From: Streptomyces ferrugineus
GTDB taxonomy: Bacteria; Actinomycetota; Actinomycetes; Streptomycetales; Streptomycetaceae
DNA length: 64,000 nt
Assembly (NCBI RefSeq): GCF_015160855.1
Contig: NZ_CP063373.1
Span: 6,200,001-6,264,000, forward strand
Direction of reading: 5' to 3'
Of the stretch, positions 17,577 through 25,593 are shown in pieces (positions within the stretch are counted from its first letter, which is position 1; each line of letters begins with the position of its first letter). The translations under genes were made by a program, and so were the position numbers. Under the pieces are notes generated by a model. The model saw nothing but the letters and a program-made list of their open reading frames with translations, searched no databases and was not told the DNA's origin.

Positions 17577-19481
17577 TCAGTACGCCGATTTCAGCGCTCC
17601 CGCGGGAAGCTTCCCGCCGTCCTCCCGGCCCACGCTGCACAGCACCTCGCGGAATCCGGCGTCCCACTCCTCGTCCGAGGAATACCAGCCCCACATCTCG
17701 TGCCCCTTGCCGCGGGCCCAGTTGACCCCGTACTTCTCCTCACAGAGGGCGCCGGTGTCGACGCTGTCGGCCGAGCTGTCGCCGGAGGCCCGGGTCCAGC
17801 CGACGAGCTGCTCGTCATGCGGATCGTCGCAGCTCACCAGGGTCTTGGTGTAGGAGCCGTCGTCGTGCTCCTTGACGTCGATGCAGTCGCCCGGGCCGAG
17901 CTGGGTGATGTACACCTCGTCGCCGAACTTGCGGAAGTCGCCGATCGGGCCGCCGAGCGTGGCGTGCCTCAGGAACAGCACACAGGCCGCGGCGGGCGGC
18001 TCGCTCTGTCCCGGCTCGGGGGTGAGGACGTACAGCACCGGGTCGGCCATGGTCTTGCGCAGCTCCGCGGTGCGCCGGGCGCACTCGTCCCGTATCGCCT
18101 GTGCACCGGATCCCCCGGCGGCGTCACCGGCCCCGACGGTCGCGATGACCTGCCCCTCGGGATCGTCGTCGTAGCAGTCACGGCCCTTCAGCCCGGGCCG
18201 CCCCTCGAACTCCCCGCCCTTCCAGTCGGCGTCGACGCACTGCCCCGGCGTCAGCTCCTGGCGCAGGCCCGCCTGACGGCCGTACGGGTAGGTGCTGCGG
18301 GTCACCGTCGGGGAGGGGGTCGCGGCCACCTTCGCGGCGCCCTGCCGCTCCTCGGCCCCGTCCCGCTGGGTGACGGCGCCGAGCGCGAAGCCGCCGGCCC
18401 CGAACAGTACGGCGGCGAGGGCCAGCAGCACGGGGGTGCGCCGGCCCGGCATCCGGCGAGCGGAGCCCGTGGCGCGCCGGGCGCGGTCCCTCCAGGAGAG
18501 CGGGGAGGGGGTGGGCCGTGTCGTGGCGCCGCCGGGCTGCCGGGGCTCGGACAGACCCGGACCCGTGGGTGCACCGGCGTCCGCGGACTGCCCCGATCCG
18601 GTGAGCGGGGGCAGAGCCGCCGGGCCGGCGGCGCCACCGCAATCCGCGGCCTCAGCGAGCAGTTCGCGCGCCCGTTCCGCCTGCGTACGGTTCGCCGGGT
18701 CCTTGGCCAGCAGCCCCATGATCACGCGGTTCAGGGGCTCGCTCGCCCGCTGGGGCACGGCGGGTTCGGTGGTCAGCGCCGCCATCAGGGAGGCGTCCAG
18801 CGTGTCCCGCTCGAACGGGGAGACGCCCTCGACGGCGAAGTAGAGGGTCACGCCGAGCGAGAACAGGTCGGTCGCGGGCGTCGCCTCGCCGCCGGACAGC
18901 CGCTCCGGCGCCAGGAACCCCGGGGTGCCGACCACCATGCCGCTCTGGGTGACCCGGGTCTCGCGCGGCCACAGCGAGATGCCGTAGTCCGTGAGCAGGA
19001 CCCGCCGGTCGGCGGCGCCCGAACGGTCCGGCGCCAGCAGGATGTTGGACGGCTTCACATCGCGGTGGATGATGCCGAGCCGGTGCCCGGCGCACAGGGC
19101 GTCCAGGGCGGCCGTCCCGATCCCGGCCACCTCCTCGCTCGGCAGCGCGCCGCGCTCCTCGACGGCGGCGCGCAGATCCCGTGTGCCCGGCAGGTACTCC
19201 ATCACGATCCACGGACGGCCGTCGTCCTCCACCACGTCGTACACCGTGATCACATGCGGGTGCTCACGCAGCTGCGCCGCCTTCAGCGCCTCCTTGCGGC
19301 CCCGGGCGGCGGGGTCGTCGCCGCCGGGTCCGGTCCGCTCGTGCGGTACGTCGATCTCCTTGACGGCGACCCGGACCCGGAGTTCCTCGTCCTCGGCCAG
19401 CCACACGTCGCCTCCGCCCCCGGAGCCCAGCCGCTGCCGCAGCCGGTACCGCCCGGCGATGACCCGTTCGTTCCGTGCCAC
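17577..19481 (-). CDS. Membrane Ser/Thr protein kinase with secreted C-terminal domain
   Basis: GTG 19481 is preceded by AAAGGGG. The 634-residue protein has a kinase domain (residues 10-275): LGSGGGGDVWLA, VAVKEID, HRDVKPSNIL, TDYGISL (DYG instead of DFG) and GFLAPERL. A Pro/Thr-rich linker leads to a transmembrane helix near residue 360 (VLLALAAVLFGAGGFALGA). The extracellular 240 residues contain PGQCVDADW and GDCIDVKEHDDG units with several Cys, resembling septum-formation-like domains. It is likely an envelope sensor. The gene is separated by a 140-bp gap from the FHA gene and by a long gap from the redox island. Confidence 0.87.
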   Translation of the reverse strand: MARNERVIAGRYRLRQRLGSGGGGDVWLAEDEELRVRVAVKEIDVPHERTGPGGDDPAARGRKEALKAAQLREHPHVITVYDVVEDDGRPWIVMEYLPGTRDLRAAVEERGALPSEEVAGIGTAALDALCAGHRLGIIHRDVKPSNILLAPDRSGAADRRVLLTDYGISLWPRETRVTQSGMVVGTPGFLAPERLSGGEATPATDLFSLGVTLYFAVEGVSPFERDTLDASLMAALTTEPAVPQRASEPLNRVIMGLLAKDPANRTQAERARELLAEAADCGGAAGPAALPPLTGSGQSADAGAPTGPGLSEPRQPGGATTRPTPSPLSWRDRARRATGSARRMPGRRTPVLLALAAVLFGAGGFALGAVTQRDGAEERQGAAKVAATPSPTVTRSTYPYGRQAGLRQELTPGQCVDADWKGGEFEGRPGLKGRDCYDDDPEGQVIATVGAGDAAGGSGAQAIRDECARRTAELRKTMADPVLYVLTPEPGQSEPPAAACVLFLRHATLGGPIGDFRKFGDEVYITQLGPGDCIDVKEHDDGSYTKTLVSCDDPHDEQLVGWTRASGDSSADSVDTGALCEEKYGVNWARGKGHEMWGWYSSDEEWDAGFREVLCSVGREDGGKLPAGALKSAY

Positions 19482-19675
19482 CAGCGCCCCTTTCTTCGGC
19501 CGCGCTTCCCGACCGACCGCCGAGGCTCCCGGACAGCCGTCGCCCGATGCTGACTTGACCCACTCGGGAGCCCTCCCGTGCCCATGGTCAGGTCGACGAC
19601 CGGGGACCGGTCCCGGGCGGCCGACATCGCCGTGGACGACCGTCGGGCCGACCCGGTGTACGAGCCGGTGCATGA

Positions 19676-19689
19676 GGGCCGATCGGCCC
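19676..19689. promoter_or_regulatory. GGGCCG palindrome (putative OsdR box), perfect copy
   Basis: GGGCCGATCGGCCC, flanked as A...T to give a 16-bp palindrome. A half-conserved copy (GGGCCGACCCGGTG) lies 31 bp to the left at 19645. It sits in the 545-bp gap 19482-20026, which otherwise holds no convincing gene. It is 195 bp before the kinase at 19481 and 338 bp before the small gene at 20027, so its target is unclear. Confidence 0.55.
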
Positions 19690-20026
19690 TGTCGCGGGCG
19701 TGGTCCTCGTGGTGTGCTGGATGTGACGGGAAGGACCCGACAGGACGCGGGGCAGCGGCTCTGGGACGCTCACCGCGCAATCAGGATCCGCGAGAAGCGG
19801 GTGACGTCCTTCCCGTCCCCGCCCTTTCCATTCCCGCGCCCTCAAGCGCATCGCACCCCCTGTCGGCGTGGACACGCCATGGGCCGAAGGCCCCGGAACG
19901 CCTCCACGCGGTCTCCCCGGCACAGGGCGCGTGGCCTGTCCGGCAGGGCCCTGGAGGGGCTGCCGAGCGCGATGCGCGCAGGAGCGGGCCGGGGGTGCGA
20001 GGGGAGCTTCGGGGAGGGGAGAGGTC

Positions 20027-20161
20027 ATGGCGTCCGCGACCGCCAAGGTCGGCCAGGACACCGTGACGATGGTCGTCCGTCTCCCTGGACGGCCCGTTCG
20101 CGGCAAGGGCGACCAGCTGCGCGTCACCGTCCTCCCGGAGGCTGCCACCGGCGACGGCTGA
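20027..20161 (+). CDS. Small protein, 44 residues
   Basis: An ATG with a strong purine-rich ribosome binding site (GGGGAGGGGAGAGG) opens a 44-codon frame starting MASATAKVGQDTVTMVV and ending in TGA. The sequence is basic with alternating hydrophobic residues, consistent with a small beta-rich protein. No family is recognised. It is supported by its start site and position only. Confidence 0.45.
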   Translation: MASATAKVGQDTVTMVVRLPGRPVRGKGDQLRVTVLPEAATGDG

Positions 20162-20223
20162 GGTACCGTGGCGCCCCCGGATCGGGGCGAGAGACCTCCG
20201 CCTCGCGGACCGTCCGGTCCCCG

Positions 20224-20835
20224 TCAGCCGAACATCCGCTTCCTCCACCGCGGGCCGACCCGCTCCCACTCCTCGGCCCACTCCGCCATACGCCTCCGGA
20301 CCAACCGACCGCGCACGAGCCATGTGCACGTCAGCGCACCCGCTCCGGCGCCCGCCGTGGCCAGGACACCGGCCAGTGCCGCCTGGAGCCGTGCCTGTGT
20401 CGCCGAGGCCGGTTCGGCGACCAGCGCGCCCGTGCGGTCGGTCCACACGGGGACCGCGGAGCCCGCCGTCGTGCCGGGATCGGCCTTCGCCCGGCCCGTG
20501 TGCGCCGACCCGTCGGCGGCGGTCCAGCGCACCTTCACCCACACCCGGTCGTCACCGGTCTCGACCGCCGCCAGGGAGGAGTCCGCCGACGCGTCCTGGG
20601 TCAGTACGGCCGAGACGGGGTGCGCCTCCGCGCGCCGTGCCGCGAGGGTGTGGTCCACCGATGCCGCCACCGCCTGCCCCGCGAGCAGGCCGCCGATCAG
20701 GGCGACCGTCCAGCCGACGAGCACGATCCAGGCCTCGACCACGTCGCTGCGGCGCCGCAGGGGGTTGCGCCGCCACCGCCAGAGCCCCAACCTCGGCGGC
20801 CGTGTGCGAGGTGGCGTCCGACGCTCTTCCGCCAT
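20224..20835 (-). CDS. Rv1733c-family membrane protein
   Basis: This 203-residue protein starts with an Arg-rich cytoplasmic segment containing WRWRRNPLRRRSDVVEAW. A helix (IVLVGWTVALIGGLLAGQAV), an external domain of about 85 residues (VKVRWTAADGSAHTG and VPVWTDRTG) and a second helix (AGVLATAGAGAGALTC) follow. This layout and the NPL-R-x-D-x-x-EA signature match M. tuberculosis Rv1733c, a member of the DosR dormancy regulon. The function is unknown. It is the last gene of a run that begins with the transhydrogenase genes. A paralogue lies at 35931. Confidence 0.85.
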   Translation of the reverse strand: MAEERRTPPRTRPPRLGLWRWRRNPLRRRSDVVEAWIVLVGWTVALIGGLLAGQAVAASVDHTLAARRAEAHPVSAVLTQDASADSSLAAVETGDDRVWVKVRWTAADGSAHTGRAKADPGTTAGSAVPVWTDRTGALVAEPASATQARLQAALAGVLATAGAGAGALTCTWLVRGRLVRRRMAEWAEEWERVGPRWRKRMFG

Positions 20836-20857
20836 GGGTCGACACCCCCTTTCGGTG

Positions 20858-21247
20858 TCAGGAGGCCTTTCGGCCCCCGGCGGCCCGGGACGTCTCTTCG
20901 GCGTCCGAGAGGTTCGGGCGCAGGGACGGGCCCATGAGCGCGCAGGCCACGTCCACCACCCCCTCCACGGCTCGCGTCAGGCGCTTGGCGACCGGCACGA
21001 GCATGGTGTCCGGGATTCGGCCGGTGAGGGTGACGACACCGGCCCGCACCTCCACCCGGATCGGCCAGAGCGGCTCCGGGAACAGAGAGGAGACGACCTC
21101 CCGGCGTACCTCCTCGGCGATGTCCTCGTCGTCCCGCAGGAACACCTTGAGCAGATCCGGTTCATCGCAGCCTCCTTCGCCCCTTCCAGCCAACGCCCGC
21201 GCACCGGTGCTCCCCAAGTGCCGTATGGTCCCTGGCAGGTGGGCCAT
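20858..21247 (-). CDS. BON-domain protein, probably a truncated CBS-BON protein
   Basis: The recognisable part starts at about residue 30 (DLLKVFLRDDEDIAEEVRREVV) and runs through a BON domain (PIRVEVRAGVVTLTGRIPD, then VKRLTRAVEGVVDV-like AKRLTRAVEGVVDVACAL). In Streptomyces CBS-BON proteins the segment DLLKVFLR joins the second CBS domain to BON. Here the 28 residues before it do not look like CBS sequence, so the paired CBS domains appear lost. The only ATG lies inside an inverted repeat (21219-21253) and lacks a ribosome binding site, so expression is doubtful. Confidence 0.6.
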   Translation of the reverse strand: MAHLPGTIRHLGSTGARALAGRGEGGCDEPDLLKVFLRDDEDIAEEVRREVVSSLFPEPLWPIRVEVRAGVVTLTGRIPDTMLVPVAKRLTRAVEGVVDVACALMGPSLRPNLSDAEETSRAAGGRKAS

Positions 21248-21253
21248 ACGGCA
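21219..21253 (-). terminator. Hairpin downstream of pntB
   Basis: TGCCGTATGG (21219-21228) pairs perfectly with CCATACGGCA (21244-21253) around a 15-base loop. It lies 21 bases after the pntB stop on the minus strand and could end the transhydrogenase transcript. It spans the start of the BON remnant. It could instead be a regulator site. Confidence 0.5.
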
Positions 21254-21273
21254 CCGCGCGTGCCGTGCCGGGT

Positions 21274-22698
21274 TCAGCCGACGAACTCCCCCACCGCTGC
21301 CTTCAGTTCACCGAGTCCCTTCTTCGCGTCGGAGAAGAACATCCCGGTCTTCGGGTTGGTGTAGAGCTCGTTGTCGATGCCCGCGTAGCCGTGGCCCATG
21401 GAGCGCTTGATGACGACGATGCTCCTGGCCTTGTCGACGTCCAGGATCGGCATGCCCGAGATGGCGTTGCCGGGCTTGCGGGCGACGGGGTTGGTCACGT
21501 CGTTCGCGCCGATCACCAACGCCACGTCCGCCTGCGCGAACTCGGGGTTGACGTCGTCCATCTCCTTGAGCTGCGGGTACGGCACGTTGGCCTCGGCCAG
21601 CAGCACGTTCATGTGCCCCGGCATGCGGCCCGCGACCGGGTGGACGGCGTAGCTGACGTCCACGCCGTGGTCGGTCAGCAGCTTGGCCAGGTCGCCGAGT
21701 TCGTGCTGGGCCTGTGCGGCGGCGAGGCCGTAGCCCGGGACGAAGATGACCTTGCGCGCGTACGCCAGCTGGATCGCCACGTCGTCCGCGGAGACCGACC
21801 GCACCTGGACGGGCGCCCCGGATCCGGCCGCCGCGGGTGCGCTGTCGCCGGTGCCGAAGCCGCCGATCACGATGTTGGCCACGGAGCGGTTCATGGCGTC
21901 GGCCATGAGCTTGGTGAGGATGCCGCCCGAGGCGCTGACCAGCATGCCCGCGATGATGAGCGCCGTCTCGTCGAGTACGAAGCCCGCCATCGCGACCGCC
22001 GACCCCGTGAAGGCGTTCAGCAGGGCGATGACCACCGGCATGTCGGCGCCGCCGATCGGCAGCACCATCGTCACGCCGAAGAGCAGCGCCACGGCCACCA
22101 GTCCGTACAGCGCCACACGGGAGTCGGGGGCCAGCACCAGCCACACCGTGCCGGCGACGAAGGACGCGGGCAGCAGGACGTTGAGCAGCCGCGCACCCGG
22201 GAAGACCACCGGCGCGCCGGACACGACTCCTTGCAGCTTGCCCGCCGCGATCAGCGAGCCGGAGAAGGTGACCGCGCCGATGACGATGTCCAGCCCGCCC
22301 GGCAGGGAGACCCGCGCGCCCAGCAGGGCGGCGTCGTCGGCCTGGAGCAGGTCGTTGACGGCGATGAGGGCCGCCGCGCCGCCGCCGACGGCGTTGAAGA
22401 GGCTGACCAGTTGGGGCATGGCGGTCATCCGCACCCCGCGCGCGGCCCACAGGCCGAGTGCCGCGCCGACCAGCCCGCCGGTGCCCAGCACGAGCCACCC
22501 GGTGCGGCTGATCGTGCCCTCGTCGGCCACCAGCCAGAAGGTGGCGGCGATCGCGACGGCCATCGCCCCGGCCGAGAGGGTGTTGCCGCGGCGGGCGGTG
22601 CGCGGATGGTTCATCAGGTGCAGGCCGATCACGAAGCAGGCGGCCGCGGCGAGAAAGATGTAGTGGACGGCGTTGGAGACGTTGTCCATGGCACTCAC
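21274..22698 (-). CDS. pntB: NAD(P) transhydrogenase subunit beta
   Basis: This 474-residue integral membrane protein has nine or so helices in its first 280 residues, then a soluble NADP-binding domain. That domain begins KVIFVPGYGLAAAQAQHEL and contains AVHPVAGRMPGHMNVLLAEA, VALVIGANDVTNP and RSMGHGYAGIDNELY, all hallmarks of PntB. With PntAA and PntAB it couples proton entry to hydride transfer from NADH to NADP+. The GTG start overlaps the pntAB stop as GTGA; ATG 22689 is a second option. Confidence 0.95.
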   Translation of the reverse strand: MSAMDNVSNAVHYIFLAAAACFVIGLHLMNHPRTARRGNTLSAGAMAVAIAATFWLVADEGTISRTGWLVLGTGGLVGAALGLWAARGVRMTAMPQLVSLFNAVGGGAAALIAVNDLLQADDAALLGARVSLPGGLDIVIGAVTFSGSLIAAGKLQGVVSGAPVVFPGARLLNVLLPASFVAGTVWLVLAPDSRVALYGLVAVALLFGVTMVLPIGGADMPVVIALLNAFTGSAVAMAGFVLDETALIIAGMLVSASGGILTKLMADAMNRSVANIVIGGFGTGDSAPAAAGSGAPVQVRSVSADDVAIQLAYARKVIFVPGYGLAAAQAQHELGDLAKLLTDHGVDVSYAVHPVAGRMPGHMNVLLAEANVPYPQLKEMDDVNPEFAQADVALVIGANDVTNPVARKPGNAISGMPILDVDKARSIVVIKRSMGHGYAGIDNELYTNPKTGMFFSDAKKGLGELKAAVGEFVG

Positions 22699-23036
22699 GC
22701 CTTCTTCTCTGTGATCGGCACTTCCTCGGTGATCGGCTTCTTCTCTGTCGCCGGCCTGGCCTTGAACATCTCCAGCATCCGGTCGGTGACGACATAGCCG
22801 CCGACGACGTTCATCGCTCCGAACGCCATCGCCACGAAGGCGAGGACGTGGCCGAGCCAGGTGTGGGACTCGGCGGCGATCAGCATGGCGCCGATGACGA
22901 CGATGCCGTGCACCGAGTTGGAGCCGGACATCAGCGGGGTGTGCAGGGTGGCCGGGACCTTGCTGATGACCTCGACGCCGACGAGGACGCTCAGCACGAA
23001 CACGGTGATGGCGGTGAGGAGATCGAGGTTGTTCAC
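22695..23036 (-). CDS. pntAB: NAD(P) transhydrogenase subunit alpha, membrane part
   Basis: This 113-residue protein has three transmembrane helices (LLTAITVFVLSVLVGVEVI; SVHGIVVIGAMLIAA; WLGHVLAFVAMAFGAMNVVGG) and the conserved TPLMSGSNSVHG loop. The tail has an imperfect repeat, PITEKKPITEEVPITEKKA. It overlaps the genes on both sides by GTGA, giving a strictly coupled three-gene operon pntAA-pntAB-pntB. The split-alpha form is typical of actinobacteria. Confidence 0.93.
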   Translation of the reverse strand: MNNLDLLTAITVFVLSVLVGVEVISKVPATLHTPLMSGSNSVHGIVVIGAMLIAAESHTWLGHVLAFVAMAFGAMNVVGGYVVTDRMLEMFKARPATEKKPITEEVPITEKKA

Positions 23037-24148
23037 GACAGTTCTCCTCCCATGAGCGCGGCCGTGATCTCGTCGGCCGGATCGAGGACGATCTCGCCGT
23101 CGCGCACGAGGTGGCGCACGACGGCGACGAGGTTGCGGGCGTACGCCGTGGACGCGGCGGTCGCCATGGCGGACGGCAGGCGTCCGGCGCCGATGAGGGT
23201 GACTCCGTTGTCGAGGACGTCGGTCTTGTCGGGTTCGGTGCCCTCGACGTTGCCGCCGAGGTCGCTCGCGGCGACGTCGACGACGACCGAACCGGGCGCC
23301 ATCCGCGCGAGCACGGCCGCCGTCACCAGCAACGGCGGTTTGCGGCCCGGCACTTGGGCCGTGGTGATGACGATGTCGCTGCGGGCGATGGTCGTGTCGA
23401 GAGCCTCGCGCTGGGCCCGCTGTTCCTCCTCGGTCAGCTCGCGTGCGTAGCCGCCCCGGCCGGCGCCCGATCCCGTGCCTGGCAGGCGCGCTGTGTCGAG
23501 GAATCGGGCGCCGAGAGACTCCACCTCCCCTCTCGACTCGGGGCGTACGTCGTACGCCGTGACGACGGCGCCGAGGCGGCGGGCGGTGGCGATCGCCTGG
23601 AGCCCGGCCACGCCGGCGCCGAGGACGAGGACCTGCGCCGGGCGCATGGTGCCCGCCGCGGTGGTCAGCATCGGGAAGAAGCGGTCGTAGGAGTCGGCCG
23701 CGAGCAGGGCCGCCTTGTAGCCGGCGACGTTGGCCTGGGAGGTCAGCGCGTCCATGGACTGGGCGCGGCTGAGGGTGCGGGGCAGCAGGTCCAGGCTCAC
23801 CGTGCGGATGCCGCGCTCGGTCAGGTCCTGCACGAGGGCCGGGTGCCGCAGCGGTTCGAGCAGGCCGATCAGGGTCTGTCCGGAGCGCAGTGCGGTCGCG
23901 GTCTCCTCGTCCGGCGGGCCGACGCACAGGACGGCGTCCGCGCGGGCGTACAGCTCGTCGGGGGGCACGACACGTGCGCCCACGGCCGTGTAGTCGGCGT
24001 CGGTGAACCAGGCGCCGGCGCCCGCGCCGGTCTCGATCAGCACGTCGAGTCCGGCCCGGCGCAGGAGGGTGACGGCCTCGGGGACGAGGGCGACCCGGCG
24101 TTCGCCGGGTGCCCGCTCCCGTGCGGCGCCTACGGTGACGGTTGCCAT
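23033..24148 (-). CDS. pntAA: NAD(P) transhydrogenase subunit alpha, NAD-binding part
   Basis: The 371-residue soluble subunit resembles alanine dehydrogenase. It shows AARERAPGERRVALVPEAV at the N-terminus, the MDALTSQANVAGYKA signature, the Rossmann motif VLVLGAGVAGLQAIATA and SVVVDVAASDLGGN. It binds NAD(H) and delivers hydride to PntB. It is the first gene of the operon, 40 bases downstream of the alcohol dehydrogenase stop, so the two may be co-transcribed. In a low-oxygen setting it would link NADH produced by the dehydrogenases to NADPH supply. Confidence 0.95.
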   Translation of the reverse strand: MATVTVGAARERAPGERRVALVPEAVTLLRRAGLDVLIETGAGAGAWFTDADYTAVGARVVPPDELYARADAVLCVGPPDEETATALRSGQTLIGLLEPLRHPALVQDLTERGIRTVSLDLLPRTLSRAQSMDALTSQANVAGYKAALLAADSYDRFFPMLTTAAGTMRPAQVLVLGAGVAGLQAIATARRLGAVVTAYDVRPESRGEVESLGARFLDTARLPGTGSGAGRGGYARELTEEEQRAQREALDTTIARSDIVITTAQVPGRKPPLLVTAAVLARMAPGSVVVDVAASDLGGNVEGTEPDKTDVLDNGVTLIGAGRLPSAMATAASTAYARNLVAVVRHLVRDGEIVLDPADEITAALMGGELS

Positions 24149-24188
24149 GATCTGCTGCCTCTCCCTGTGTCCCGGTGGGTGCCGGGCC

Positions 24189-25202
24189 TCAGAACTCGAA
24201 GACGAGCCGGGCTTCGGCCCGTCCGCCGAGGACCTCGTCGAAGGAGTCGTTGACCTGTTCCAGGCGTCGCGGTTCGGCGATCACCTGGGTGCGTCCGGCG
24301 GCGTGCAGCGCGAACACCTCGGTCAGGTCCTGGCGGGTGCCGACGATGGAGCCGATCACGGAGATCCCGCCGAGCACGGTCTCGAAGATCGGCACGTTGA
24401 TCGCCGCGTTGTCGGCGGGCAGCGCGACCATGACCAGGCGCCCGCCCCGGTTGAGGGACCGGTACGCCTGCTCGAACGCCTTGGGTGCGGCGGCGAGTAC
24501 GACGGCCACGTCCGCGCCGCCGGCCTTCTTGATCTCCTCGACCGGGTCGTGGGTGCGGGCGTTGACGATCTCGTCGGCGCCGAGCCGGTGGGCCAGGCCG
24601 AGCTTGTCCGGTTCGAGGTCGACGGCGGTGACGAAGCCGCCGACCAGTCGCGCGTACTGCAGGGCCAGGTGGCCGAGGCCGCCGATGCCGAAGACGGCGA
24701 CGCGTTCGGCCGGCTGCACGTGGGCGACCTTGATGGCCTTGTAGGTGGTGACGCCCGCGCAGGTCAGGGGCGCCGCGTCGAAGGAGGACACACCCTCGGG
24801 CACATGGACGACCGCGCCCGCGTTCGCGACGGCGTACTCGGCGTAGCACCCGTCCACGGAGTACCCGGAGTTGACCTGGCTCTCGCACAGGGTCTCCCAG
24901 CCGGAGACGCAGTAGCGGCAGGAGCCGCAGGAGGAGCCGAGCCACGGGACGGCGACCCGCTTGCCGATCAGGTCCTCGGAGACGCCGGCGCCGACGGCCC
25001 GGACGGGGCCGATGCCCTCGTGGCCGGGGACGAACGGCGGCCGCGGCTTGACCGGCCAGTCGCCGTGGGCGGCGTGGATGTCGGTGTGGCAGAGGCCGGA
25101 TGCCTCCATGCGGACGAGTACCTGGCCGGGGCCGGGCTCGGGGACGGGCAGGTCCTGGATCTCCAGGGGCTTGCCGAAGTCGGTGACGACCGCTGCCTTC
25201 AT
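24189..25202 (-). CDS. Zinc-dependent alcohol dehydrogenase (AdhP type)
   Basis: This 337-residue medium-chain dehydrogenase has the catalytic zinc set CHTDIHAAHGDW with GHEGIG, four structural zinc Cys (CGSCRYCVSGWETLC) and the NAD motif VFGIGGLGHLALQ. It reversibly oxidises primary alcohols to aldehydes. It follows the DUF779 and aldehyde dehydrogenase genes closely, so the pair would convert ethanol to acetate, or regenerate NAD+ by reducing acetaldehyde when oxygen is limiting. ATG 25202 is preceded by GAGGAGCG. Confidence 0.95.
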   Translation of the reverse strand: MKAAVVTDFGKPLEIQDLPVPEPGPGQVLVRMEASGLCHTDIHAAHGDWPVKPRPPFVPGHEGIGPVRAVGAGVSEDLIGKRVAVPWLGSSCGSCRYCVSGWETLCESQVNSGYSVDGCYAEYAVANAGAVVHVPEGVSSFDAAPLTCAGVTTYKAIKVAHVQPAERVAVFGIGGLGHLALQYARLVGGFVTAVDLEPDKLGLAHRLGADEIVNARTHDPVEEIKKAGGADVAVVLAAAPKAFEQAYRSLNRGGRLVMVALPADNAAINVPIFETVLGGISVIGSIVGTRQDLTEVFALHAAGRTQVIAEPRRLEQVNDSFDEVLGGRAEARLVFEF

Positions 25203-25212
25203 GTTTCGCTCC

Positions 25213-25581
25213 TCAACTCGGTACGTTTCCGGGCGGGTTGACCCGGCTGACGAAGTGCAGCCCGTCCCCGGCTGCGAGGGAGAATCCGCCCGGCGTGCCG
25301 GGGGCGACGTCCAGGACGAGGCGCGGGCGGCCGAGCGCCTCGTACAGGTCCGCGTCGATGTGGAAGGTGCAGCCGTCCACGACGCCCAGCAGCAGGTCCC
25401 CCTCCCCCAGGGCGAGTTCGCCGGCCGGGAAGCACATCGGGTCGCTGCCGTCGCAGCATCCGCCGGACTGGACGAACATCACCGGTCCCCCGTGGGCGGC
25501 GCGCAGGGCCGCGATGGCCTCGCGCGCCGCCTCGGTGACGGTGACGCGCCCGGCGGTGTCGTCGTGGGCGTGTCCGGGCAT
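25213..25581 (-). CDS. DUF779 protein (aldehyde dehydrogenase companion)
   Basis: This 122-residue protein has the family core FVQSGGCCDGSDPMCFP, which contains a vicinal Cys pair and a third Cys, and DVAPGTPGGFSL near the end. DUF779 genes are regularly found beside NAD-dependent aldehyde dehydrogenases; their biochemical role is not known to me. Here it sits 12 bases after the dehydrogenase stop. The Cys cluster suggests metal or thiol chemistry, which is only an inference. Confidence 0.85.
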   Translation of the reverse strand: MPGHAHDDTAGRVTVTEAAREAIAALRAAHGGPVMFVQSGGCCDGSDPMCFPAGELALGEGDLLLGVVDGCTFHIDADLYEALGRPRLVLDVAPGTPGGFSLAAGDGLHFVSRVNPPGNVPS

Positions 25582-25593
25582 GTCCGATACCCC

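Noticed and set aside
19588..20148. 186-codon minus-strand frame across the small gene at 20027
   Set aside because: No start signal and atypical composition; it also covers the box at 19676.
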